From: DATHSN01 sp035464115
GTDB lineage: Bacteria > Actinomycetota > Acidimicrobiia > Acidimicrobiales > SKKL01
DNA: 13,451 bases
NCBI GenBank assembly: GCA_035464115.1
Contig: DATHSN010000071.1
Coordinates: 1-13,451, forward strand
Direction of reading: 5' to 3'
Shown here: positions 6,066 to 12,693 of the stretch, one piece after another
How positions within the stretch are numbered: position 1 is the first letter of the stretch
How the letters are laid out: the number at the start of each line of letters is the position of its first letter
The notes under the pieces: generated by a model
What the model saw: only the letters and a program-made list of their open reading frames with translations
Databases searched by the model: none
Told to the model about the DNA's origin: nothing
Made by a program: the position numbers and the translations under genes

Positions 6066-6696
6066 GTCAGCGCCCACCGAACCCGTCGAGACCCCCGCCG
6101 ACCGACCCGCCGATCGGCGCCGCGCCGCCACCCGCCGTGAGATCCTCGACGCGGCCTGGGCCCTGTGCCGCCGCCACGGCCTCGCCGGTCTCTCGTTGCG
6201 CGACCTCGCCGCCGAGGTGGGCATGCGGGCCCCGAGCCTCTACTCGTACTTCGCGTCGAAGGAGGCGATCTACGACGCCATGTTCGCCGAGGGCCAACGC
6301 CAGCTCGTCGACCACCTGGCGTTCCTCCCCCGCGAGGCCGGCACGCGCGACGACCTCCACGCCGGCGCCCGGGCCTTCTTCGAGTTCTGCACCGCCGACC
6401 CGGTGCGCTACCAGCTGATGTTCCAGCGGGTGGTCCCCGGCTTCGAGCCGTCGCCCGAGTCCTACGCGCTGGCGGTCGCCACCCTCGAGCACCTGGCTGG
6501 CTCGCTCGCCGCGGCCGGCGTCACCGACCGGCGCCACGTCGATCTGTGGACCGCCGTGCTCACCGGCCTCACCGACCAGCAGATCTCCAACGACCCCGGC
6601 GGCGACCGCTGGGGCCGCCTGCTCGACGAGGCCGTCGAGCTGCTCTGTGACCACGCGGGCGTCCCCCGCACACCCACCCCGAGGAGCACCCCATGA
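6058..6696 (+). CDS. TetR/AcrR-family transcriptional regulator
   Basis: A 212-residue one-domain repressor. The N-terminal 20 residues are Pro/Glu/Arg-rich; then RRAATRREILDAAWALCRRHG leads into the helix-turn-helix (about 46-66, LSLRDLAAEVGMRAPSLYSY), followed by FASKEAIYDAMF. The C-terminal part (RAFFEFCTADPVRYQLMFQR, about 105-124) resembles the WHG-type TetR ligand domain. The ligand is unknown; acyl-CoA or hydrophobic molecules would suit the divergent acyl-CoA dehydrogenase. It starts at ATG 6058 with no ribosome-binding site, consistent with a leaderless transcript from the promoter at 6022-6050, and its own start codon lies inside an operator-like repeat. Its stop overlaps the next start as ATGA, so the two proteins are made together. 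Confidence 0.9.
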   Translation: MFESAPTEPVETPADRPADRRRAATRREILDAAWALCRRHGLAGLSLRDLAAEVGMRAPSLYSYFASKEAIYDAMFAEGQRQLVDHLAFLPREAGTRDDLHAGARAFFEFCTADPVRYQLMFQRVVPGFEPSPESYALAVATLEHLAGSLAAAGVTDRRHVDLWTAVLTGLTDQQISNDPGGDRWGRLLDEAVELLCDHAGVPRTPTPRSTP

Positions 6697-7448
6697 CCAC
6701 CACCGACACACCCACCGCCGTGCCTCCCATCCACCACCGCGAGGCCATGCACCTCGCCGAGACCGCCTACGACCGCATCGCCACCGTCGTCGAGCAGCTC
6801 GGCGACGACGACTGGCGCCGACCGACCGACTGCGAGGGCTGGACCGTCCGCGACCTGGTGGGGCACCTGGTCGGGGCCATGGAGTCGGCCGCATCGGTGC
6901 GCGTCCTGGCGAGCGAGCAGCGCGAGGTCGCCCGGCGGGTGCGCGCCCACGGCGGGAACCAGGTCGACCACATGACCGCGGTCCAGATCGACCGCACCCG
7001 CCACCTCGGCACCGCCGAGCTCGTGGCCGAGTGCCGTCGCCTGGTGCCCCGAGCCACCGCCGGTCGACGACGGATGCCGGCGCCGGTGCGGCGATGGGCA
7101 TCGGTCAGGGTCCAGATGGGCTCGATCGACGAGCGCTGGACCCTCGGCTACCTCGTCGACGTGATCCTCACCCGCGACGCCTGGCTCCATCGCATCGACC
7201 TGTGCCGGGCGGTGGGCGCCGCGCCGGTCCTCACCGCCGACCACGACGGCCGCATCGTGGCCGACGTCGCCGCCGAGTGGGGCCGCCGCCACGGCCAGCC
7301 CCACCACCTCGTCCTCACCGGCCCGGCCGGCGGCACGTTCGGCGCCGGCGACGGCCCCGTGCTCGAGCTCGACGCCGTGGAGTTCTGCCGGATCGTCTCC
7401 GGTCGGGCTCCGGGCACGGGACTGCTCGCCACCGAGGTCCCGTTCTGA
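6693..7448 (+). CDS. Maleylpyruvate isomerase-family (DinB-like, mycothiol-dependent type) protein
   Basis: A 251-residue protein of the family annotated as mycothiol-dependent maleylpyruvate isomerase. The N-terminal four-helix DinB-like domain has CEGWTVRDLVGHLVG (47-61), with His58 as a likely metal ligand. The second ligand set fits Asp162-x3-His166 (RDAWLHRID), replacing the Glu-x3-His seen in characterised members. The C-terminal domain ends with VEFCRIVSGRAPG (229-241), a typical family signature. Mycothiol is a thiol of actinobacteria, in line with the host. Members range from true isomerases to thiol-dependent detoxifying enzymes, and the substrate here is unknown. GAGGAG at 6681-6686 precedes ATG 6693, which overlaps the TetR stop by 4 bp. 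A regulator coupled to its target enzyme is the simplest reading. Confidence 0.85.
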   Translation: MTTTDTPTAVPPIHHREAMHLAETAYDRIATVVEQLGDDDWRRPTDCEGWTVRDLVGHLVGAMESAASVRVLASEQREVARRVRAHGGNQVDHMTAVQIDRTRHLGTAELVAECRRLVPRATAGRRRMPAPVRRWASVRVQMGSIDERWTLGYLVDVILTRDAWLHRIDLCRAVGAAPVLTADHDGRIVADVAAEWGRRHGQPHHLVLTGPAGGTFGAGDGPVLELDAVEFCRIVSGRAPGTGLLATEVPF

Positions 7449-7478
7449 GCCGGTCGCGACGGAGCCTGGCGCCCCCGC

Positions 7479-8810
7479 TCAGCTGCCGCCGGTGGCGCCC
7501 TCGACGGCGAGCTCGGTGGCCGTCGGCGCCCGGTCACGCCGCAGGTGGCTCACCGCGACCGCCACCACCAGGGCGGCGGCCGCCAACGTGGCCAGGTTGG
7601 CGAGCGCCGGGTAGCCGAGCGACGCCAGGATGAACCCCGAGCTGAAGCCGGCGAGCCCGCCGCAGAGGCTCATCATCAAGTCGGCGGCGCCCTGGACGGT
7701 GACGCGATCGCGCACCGCCACCCCCGACGTCAGCAGGCTCGACCCGCCGATCAGCCCGAAGTTCCAGCCGACCCCGAGGCCCCACAGCGCCGGGAAGATC
7801 CACACCTCGGACTGCGACGCCACCGCCGCCAGCACCGTCGACGTGCCGAGGATCACCGCACCGACCGCGATGGTGGGAACGCTGCCCCGTCGGTCGTTGA
7901 ACCGGCCGACCAGTGGGCTGAAGGCGTACATCCCGGCGATGTGCAGCGAGATGACGTAGGGGCTGAGGCTCTCGTGGCCGTGGTGCTTCATGTGCACCGG
8001 GGTCATCGTCATCACCGCCACCATCGCCGCCTGCGAGACGATCATGGCGAACAGCGCCAGGCGCGCCGGCGACGAGCCCCGGATCGCCCGCAGAGCGCTC
8101 GACAGGTCGGGCCCCCCGTCGCGACCAGCCCGGGGGTCGACGCCTCCGGCCACCACCAGCGGATCGGGCCTCAGTCTCGCGGCGGTGTTCACCCCCGCGA
8201 GGGCGAAGCACACCGCACCGATGATCCACGGCCCGGTGTAGCGACCGAGCCCCAGGAGCTCCTCGCCCACCCACTGGCCGGGCCCGATGAGCAGCGGGCC
8301 CAGCACCGCGCCGAACGTCGACGCGAACACGATGCGGCTGATGGCCCGCCCCCGGGCCTCCGGCGGGGCGAGGTCGGCGGCGGCGTAGCGGGCGAGCAGG
8401 TTCGACGCCTGGCCGTTGCCGAACAGGAACAGCCCGACGAGGAAGATCGGCAGCGACCCGACCTCGGCCCCGAGCGCGGCGACCAGCCCGCCGGCCGCAG
8501 CCAGCGCGTAGCCGAGCTGGAGGCCGGCGCGCCGGCCGAGGCGGCGCATGCGGCTCGACAGCACCTGGGCCATGACCCCGGTGCCGACCGTGACCATGGC
8601 GGTGGCGATCCCACCCCACGACGTGTCCTCGCCGAGGATCTCCTGGACGACGAACGCGCCGATGGTGACCGCCGCGGCGAGGGCGGCGGCGCCGACGATC
8701 TGGCCGGCGGTCAGCACCCGCAGCACCCGCCGTTGCAGCTCGGCGCGCTCGGCGTCGTCGAGCACGGGCGGCGGCGCCGGGGTGGGCGGGGTCGGGGCGG
8801 ACGACGACAT
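7479..8810 (-). CDS. MFS transporter
   Basis: A 443-residue membrane protein with about twelve hydrophobic segments in two halves. A cytosolic Pro-rich N terminus (1-25) is followed by the first segment at about 33-60. The polar central loop (about 215-245, RPDPLVVAGG...RAIRG) divides the halves. The conserved MFS loop appears in the second half as GRFNDRRGS. An odd His-rich stretch, PVHMKHHGHES, lies in the second half next to a membrane segment and could face the pore. A drug or metabolite exporter is likely, but the cargo cannot be predicted. The start at 8810 lacks a strong ribosome-binding site. It converges on the isomerase-family gene (30-bp gap) and diverges from the LuxR-type regulator, which is the obvious candidate to control it. 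Confidence 0.88.
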   Translation of the reverse strand: MSSSAPTPPTPAPPPVLDDAERAELQRRVLRVLTAGQIVGAAALAAAVTIGAFVVQEILGEDTSWGGIATAMVTVGTGVMAQVLSSRMRRLGRRAGLQLGYALAAAGGLVAALGAEVGSLPIFLVGLFLFGNGQASNLLARYAAADLAPPEARGRAISRIVFASTFGAVLGPLLIGPGQWVGEELLGLGRYTGPWIIGAVCFALAGVNTAARLRPDPLVVAGGVDPRAGRDGGPDLSSALRAIRGSSPARLALFAMIVSQAAMVAVMTMTPVHMKHHGHESLSPYVISLHIAGMYAFSPLVGRFNDRRGSVPTIAVGAVILGTSTVLAAVASQSEVWIFPALWGLGVGWNFGLIGGSSLLTSGVAVRDRVTVQGAADLMMSLCGGLAGFSSGFILASLGYPALANLATLAAAALVVAVAVSHLRRDRAPTATELAVEGATGGS

Positions 8811-8879
8811 CGGCGGGGAGCCTACGGGCCACGGCGCCGGACCCCGCCCTCGGTTCGACGGCTGTGCGAGACTCCCGCC

Positions 8880-11570
8880 GTGCCAGGGGGCCGAGAGGGC
8901 GAATCGACGCGGCCGATCGGGCGAGCGGGCGAGATCGCGGCGGCCTCACGGCTGCTCGCCGCCTCGCCCCCGCGGCACCTGCTGGTCTCCGCCGGTCCGG
9001 CGCTCGGCGCCACCTCGTTCGCCCGCCACGTCGCCCACGCCACCCGACGCCCGGTCCTCGCGGTCCGCGCCGACCACGCCAGCCGCTCGGTCGACCTCGG
9101 TGCTCTGGCGCCGCTGGTCGTCGCCGTCGACGCACCCCTGGGCGACGGACCCGAGGCGCTCGTGCGGGCCACGCGCCGCCTGGTCACCGATCCCGCCCGC
9201 CCGCCCGTCGTCGTCGTCGACGGCGCCGAGCACCTCGATCCCCGGTCGGCGCTCGTCCTCGGCCACGCCACCGAGCTCGGCGCGACGCTGGTGCTCACCA
9301 CCGCCCGCGGCGCCCAGCTCCCCGCCGCCCTCGCCGCGCTGCGCCGCGACGTGGGGCTCGCCGACGTGGTCCTCGGACCCGTCGACGACACGGCCGTGGC
9401 CCGCCTGGCCGCCGACGTGCTCGGCGGCCCGGTCGAGCCGGCGCTGGTGCGGGCGCTCACCCGGACGGTGGGGGGCGCGCCGGCCGCGATCCACGACGTC
9501 CTGCGCGCGGCGCGCCACGACGGGTCGGTCGCGCTCGCCGGAGCGGTCTGGCGCCAGGTGTCGACGCTCCCCCTCCCGGCCTCGGTCGTGGCCAGGGTCG
9601 ATGCCGTGCTCGACCCGCTCGATCCCGATGCGCTCACCGCGGTCGACCTCCTCGCGCTCGGTGGGACGGTGCCGTTGGCGCCGCTCGAACGACTCGTCGC
9701 TGGCCGCCACCTCGACGAGCTCGAGGCGCGCGGCATCCTCGCCCACGAGATGGTCGACGGCGACCAGCGCCTCGTCCTCACCGACCCGGTGGTGCGAGCC
9801 GTCCGCCTGCGAGCGCTCCCCGAGGTCCGGCTGCGACGGCTGGCTCGAGACCTGGGAGCGACCCTCGGCGCCGTCGCCGCCGCCGGCTCGCCCACGAACG
9901 GGGCGCCCGACCAGGGGCCGCGTGCTCCCCGCCCGGCCGACCGGCTGCTCGCCGCCACGCTCGCGCTCCGGGGTGGTGCGGCCCTCGGGCGCGAGGATGG
10001 GCTCGAGGCCGCTCGGGTGGCGCTCAACCGAGGCGAGATCGACCTGGCCGAGCGCCTGTGTCGCAGCATCCTCGAGGCGCACCCCGATCCCGAGACCGCG
10101 ATCTTCCTGGGCGAGCTGTTGACCACGCTGGGGCGGTCACAGGAGGCCGAGCGGCTCCTCGCCGCGGTGGCGGTGGAGCGGCCCGACCACCTGGCGCTCG
10201 TCACCGGCACGCGCGCCGTGAACCTCGGTCACCACCTCGAAGAGGTCGAGCGCGCCGTCGCGCTCATCGACGACGCGGTCGCCGAGCTGGGCGACAGCCC
10301 CTGGGCCGCCGAGCTCATCGGGCTGCACGGCGTGCTGCTGTTGATGCTCGGCCGTCCGATCGAGGCCGTCGCCCGGGTGGAGCCCTACCTCGCCGAGACC
10401 GCCGGGCGGCACTTCGTCGAAGCGGCGACGGCTGCCGGTCCGGCGCTGGTGGTCCTCGGACGCCACCTCGACGCCGCCGAGCTGGCCGGGCGCGCCTTCG
10501 ACGAGCGCCTCCGCCTCGGCGACCAGCTCATGCTCGCCTCGCACGGGTTGCACGCCCTCATCCGGTCGTTCGCGCTGGCCGCGGCCGGGTCGTTCGAGGA
10601 GGCCGACATGCTCGCCGAGCTGGTCATGGCGGGCGCCGTCGACCTCGGCGACCGCGACGGCCAGATGTGGGCCGGGATCATGACCGGGCGATCGCTGCTC
10701 GACCAGGGCCGCTTCGACGAGGCGCTGGTGGCGTTCGAGGCCGCGGCAGCCGCGGCCACCGACGTGAACCTGGTCCCGCACCTCGGATGGGCTCGGGGCG
10801 GCGCGCTCCTGGCGGCAGCCCAGATGGCCGATGCGGTGGCCACCCGCCAGGCGCTCGACGCGCTCGACGCCTGCCCCCCGACCCGGTTCGCCCTCATGGC
10901 CCCCGATCTCACGAGGGCCCGGGCGTGGGCCGAGGTCGCCACCGGCGACCTCAACGCGGCGACGGCGCTCCTGGCGGCGGCCGCCGACCAGTCCCGGGCC
11001 ACGGGACAGTCGGGGCTCGAGCTGCTCGCCCTGCACGACCTCGTCCGCCTCGGCCGCACCGACCGCGTGGGCCGGCTCGTCGAGGTCGGCGCTGCGGTCC
11101 AGGGCGACCTCCCTGCCGCGCGCGTCGAGCACGGCGCGGCGCTGGTCGCGGGCGACGCGGCGCGGCTGGCGGCCGTGTCCGAGCGATTCGAGCAGATCGG
11201 GGCCATCGTGCTCGCCGCCGAAGCCGCCAACCACGCCTCGTGGACCTACCGCCGGGCGCACGACCGCGGCCTCGCCGACCGGACCCGGGCCCGGGTGCTC
11301 CAGCTGCGGGCGCAGCGGCCCCGCGCCGTCACCCCCGCCCTCGACCTGCAACCCGGTGCCGCCGAGCTCACCGCCCGCGAGCGCGAGGTGGTCGGGCTGG
11401 CGGCGGCCGGGACGCCGTCCAAGGAGATCGCCGCCCGGCTGGGGGTGTCGGTGCGCACCGTCGACAACCTCCTGCAACGCGCCTACCGCAAGCTGGGAGT
11501 GAGCGGGCGTGATGCTCTGCGCGACGGACGGGGCGGCGAGGGGCTCGGGGTGCTCACCTCCCCGCGCTGA
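8880..11570 (+). CDS. Large LuxR-family (LAL-type) regulator with degenerate ATP-binding loop
   Basis: About 896 residues. The C terminus is a clear LuxR-type helix-turn-helix (830-882): LTAREREVVGLAAAG, SKEIAARLGVSVRTVDNLLQRAYRKLGV. The N-terminal third looks like a STAND/AAA-type domain beginning PIGRAGEIAAASRLL (12-26). The expected Walker A reads SAGPALGATSFARH (37-50): the Gly spacing is kept but the invariant Lys is Ala44. The Walker B strand VVVVDGAEHLD (110-120) is preserved. The middle (about 340-800) is helical and Ala/Leu-rich, like tetratricopeptide repeats. The start is GTG 8880, just where homology begins; the frame is open further upstream, but there it is antisense to the MFS gene. 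No ribosome-binding site is visible, so a leaderless transcript is possible. It diverges from the MFS gene by 69 bp, in which I found no convincing promoter. Confidence 0.87.
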   Translation: MPGGREGESTRPIGRAGEIAAASRLLAASPPRHLLVSAGPALGATSFARHVAHATRRPVLAVRADHASRSVDLGALAPLVVAVDAPLGDGPEALVRATRRLVTDPARPPVVVVDGAEHLDPRSALVLGHATELGATLVLTTARGAQLPAALAALRRDVGLADVVLGPVDDTAVARLAADVLGGPVEPALVRALTRTVGGAPAAIHDVLRAARHDGSVALAGAVWRQVSTLPLPASVVARVDAVLDPLDPDALTAVDLLALGGTVPLAPLERLVAGRHLDELEARGILAHEMVDGDQRLVLTDPVVRAVRLRALPEVRLRRLARDLGATLGAVAAAGSPTNGAPDQGPRAPRPADRLLAATLALRGGAALGREDGLEAARVALNRGEIDLAERLCRSILEAHPDPETAIFLGELLTTLGRSQEAERLLAAVAVERPDHLALVTGTRAVNLGHHLEEVERAVALIDDAVAELGDSPWAAELIGLHGVLLLMLGRPIEAVARVEPYLAETAGRHFVEAATAAGPALVVLGRHLDAAELAGRAFDERLRLGDQLMLASHGLHALIRSFALAAAGSFEEADMLAELVMAGAVDLGDRDGQMWAGIMTGRSLLDQGRFDEALVAFEAAAAAATDVNLVPHLGWARGGALLAAAQMADAVATRQALDALDACPPTRFALMAPDLTRARAWAEVATGDLNAATALLAAAADQSRATGQSGLELLALHDLVRLGRTDRVGRLVEVGAAVQGDLPAARVEHGAALVAGDAARLAAVSERFEQIGAIVLAAEAANHASWTYRRAHDRGLADRTRARVLQLRAQRPRAVTPALDLQPGAAELTAREREVVGLAAAGTPSKEIAARLGVSVRTVDNLLQRAYRKLGVSGRDALRDGRGGEGLGVLTSPR

Positions 11571-11596
11571 CCATTCGTGAGCAATGGGTGCTCACG
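11550..11596 (+). terminator. Hairpin after the LuxR-type gene with a competing upstream arm
   Basis: CGTGAGCA (11576-11583) and TGCTCACG (11589-11596) form a perfect 8-bp stem with loop ATGGG, starting 5 bp after the LuxR-type stop. A second copy of TGCTCAC lies upstream at 11551-11557, inside the end of the coding region, and could pair with the same GTGAGCA (11577-11583). No T-tract follows. It may be a terminator for the regulator or a switch-like leader for the lipoprotein gene. Confidence 0.5.
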
Positions 11597-11636
11597 ACCC
11601 CCGTCGTCCGGCCCAGCCACCATCCTCGGGACCACT

Positions 11637-11641
11637 GGAGG
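11637..11641 (+). promoter_or_regulatory. Ribosome-binding site for a TTG start
   Basis: GGAGG at 11637-11641 sits 5 bases before TTG 11647. The in-frame GTG 11641 overlaps the site, and the in-frame ATG 11584 has none and falls in the hairpin loop. Only the TTG start gives a normal-length lipoprotein signal peptide. Confidence 0.65.
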
Positions 11642-11646
11642 TGACG

Positions 11647-12216
11647 TTGCCGACACGAGCGCGCAGGACCCGACGACCAGGAACGAGATGGGGAGCGGCG
11701 CTGCTGGTCGGGGTGCTCGCCACGGGGTGCGTGGGGAGCATCGACCGCGGCGAGTTCGCCGATGTCGTCCGCAGCCGGGGAGGGGGCCTGTCGGGCGATC
11801 TCCTCGTCGACGCGGTGCAACGGGTCGAGGACCGCGTCGGCGCACCGGTCCTCGTCCGCCGGGCCACCCTCGACCACCTGTCGGTGTCGCTGACGGTGAG
11901 CACCTCGGATCGTCCCGAGGAGTCCGACGACTGGATCGTCGGTGGGTCGGTGCGGGGCCCGCTCCCCGCGTCGAACCTCGACGATGACCAGCAGCGCCAG
12001 TGGTTCACGGTCAGCGCGCTCGATCCGGAAACGATCGAGACGGCGATCGACGCCGCGGTGGCCGACTCCGACATCCGCGACGCCTGGGCCAGCGGCGCGC
12101 GGTTCGACGCCGCCGGCGAGGACACCTTCGTCGCCACGGTCACGGTCACGAACCAACGGGGATCCGAGTCGTGGACCTTCGGCCCCGAGGGTCGCGCCGT
12201 GCGGAGCGCGTCGTGA
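11647..12216 (+). CDS. Putative lipoprotein of unknown function
   Basis: 189 residues from the rare start TTG. The N terminus is a lipoprotein signal: an Arg-rich n-region (RARRTRRPGTR), the hydrophobic GAALLVGVLATG (17-28), and the lipobox ending in Cys29 (LATGC). The mature part is acidic and soluble, with about 160 residues predicted to sit outside the cytoplasmic membrane. It looks like alternating beta strands and helices (RRATLDHLSVSLTVST; FVATVTVTNQRGSESWTFGPEG). I recognise no named family. Its stop overlaps the next start as GTGA, so it is co-translated with the two-TM protein, and the two may form a complex at the membrane. The n-region contains paired arginines but lacks the S-RR-x-F-L-K pattern of Tat substrates. 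Confidence 0.75.
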   Translation: MPTRARRTRRPGTRWGAALLVGVLATGCVGSIDRGEFADVVRSRGGGLSGDLLVDAVQRVEDRVGAPVLVRRATLDHLSVSLTVSTSDRPEESDDWIVGGSVRGPLPASNLDDDQQRQWFTVSALDPETIETAIDAAVADSDIRDAWASGARFDAAGEDTFVATVTVTNQRGSESWTFGPEGRAVRSAS

Positions 12217-12590
12217 CCGCCGTGGAGCAGCACCGTCGGGCGATCGGATGCCTCGGCGTCTCGTTCGCGTTCGTCATGGCGCTCACGGTCGCGCTCGCGG
12301 TCACCGCGGCGCTCACCGCGATCTGGCCGGGGGTGTACGAGCTCACCGCCCCGGTGCTGTGCCCCGAGGGGTTCGACGACCCGCTCGTGGTGCGCGACAG
12401 CACCCAGGTCCAGCCCGGCGAGACCACCTTCACCTTCACGCTCTACTGCATGAACGAGCGGGGCGAGGTGCGCGACGTGGGGGTCCTGCGGCCCGCCCTG
12501 TTGGTGTTCGCGGGCGTCGTCGCCCTGATCGTCGTGCTCGCCGGGCTCCTCGCGCTCACTCGTCCTTGGCGACGTCGCGCAGCTCCTTGA
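12213..12590 (+). CDS. Two-TM membrane protein with cysteine-bearing extracytoplasmic loop
   Basis: A 125-residue protein with membrane segments at about 13-37 and 91-116. Arginines at both ends (HRR, RPWRRR) place both termini in the cytosol by the positive-inside rule. The outer loop of about 50 residues holds Cys50 (LCPEGFDDP) and Cys79 (LYCMNERGE), well placed for a disulfide. VQPGETTFTFTLYC suggests paired beta strands. I believe similar uncharacterised proteins exist in other bacteria, but I know no function. GTG 12213 overlaps the lipoprotein stop by 4 bp. The frame is open upstream to 12000, but that part lies within the lipoprotein gene. Its last 35 bp overlap the 3' end of the tatA-like gene on the other strand. 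Confidence 0.75.
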   Translation: MTAVEQHRRAIGCLGVSFAFVMALTVALAVTAALTAIWPGVYELTAPVLCPEGFDDPLVVRDSTQVQPGETTFTFTLYCMNERGEVRDVGVLRPALLVFAGVVALIVVLAGLLALTRPWRRRAAP

Positions 12591-12693
12591 CCGACTCGGC
12601 GACCGATCGGGCCAGCTTCGGGAGCATCCGGCTGCCGAACAGGACCAGCACGATGACGAGGAGGATGATCAGCTCGGTGGGTCCCAGGCTCAT
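12556..12693 (-). CDS. TatA/TatE-like twin-arginine translocase subunit, minimal form
   Basis: A 45-residue protein: MSLGPTELIILLVIVLVLFG, then SRMLPKLARSVAESVKELRDVAKDE. It has the TatA plan: a short extracytoplasmic N terminus, one membrane helix (about 5-19), the FG hinge (19-20), the LPKLARS start of an amphipathic helix (24-30), and a charged tail. TatA oligomerises to let folded twin-arginine substrates cross the membrane. Most TatA proteins run to 60-90 residues, so the amphipathic helix and tail are unusually short here. GGAG 8 bases upstream supports ATG 12693. That start overlaps the stop of the upstream gene as ATGA, and the 3' end overlaps the two-TM gene by 35 bp. No tatB or tatC is visible. 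It could be a dedicated accessory subunit; a housekeeping tatA elsewhere is likely. Confidence 0.82.
   Translation of the reverse strand: MSLGPTELIILLVIVLVLFGSRMLPKLARSVAESVKELRDVAKDE

Noticed and set aside
7545..8879. Plus-strand extension making the LuxR-type protein about 1341 residues
   Set aside because: It lies antisense to a well-supported MFS transporter and reads as low-complexity Arg/Gln/His/Pro sequence. LAL-type homology begins just after GTG 8880.
11584..11646. Upstream ATG start for the lipoprotein
   Set aside because: ATG 11584 lies in a hairpin loop, lacks a ribosome-binding site and would push the lipobox to residue 50, too deep for a signal peptide.
11647..11733. Twin-arginine (Tat) signal on the lipoprotein, in view of the nearby tatA-like gene
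   Set aside because: The arginine pairs are not in an S/T-R-R-x-F-L-K context, so a normal Sec-type lipoprotein signal is the safer call.
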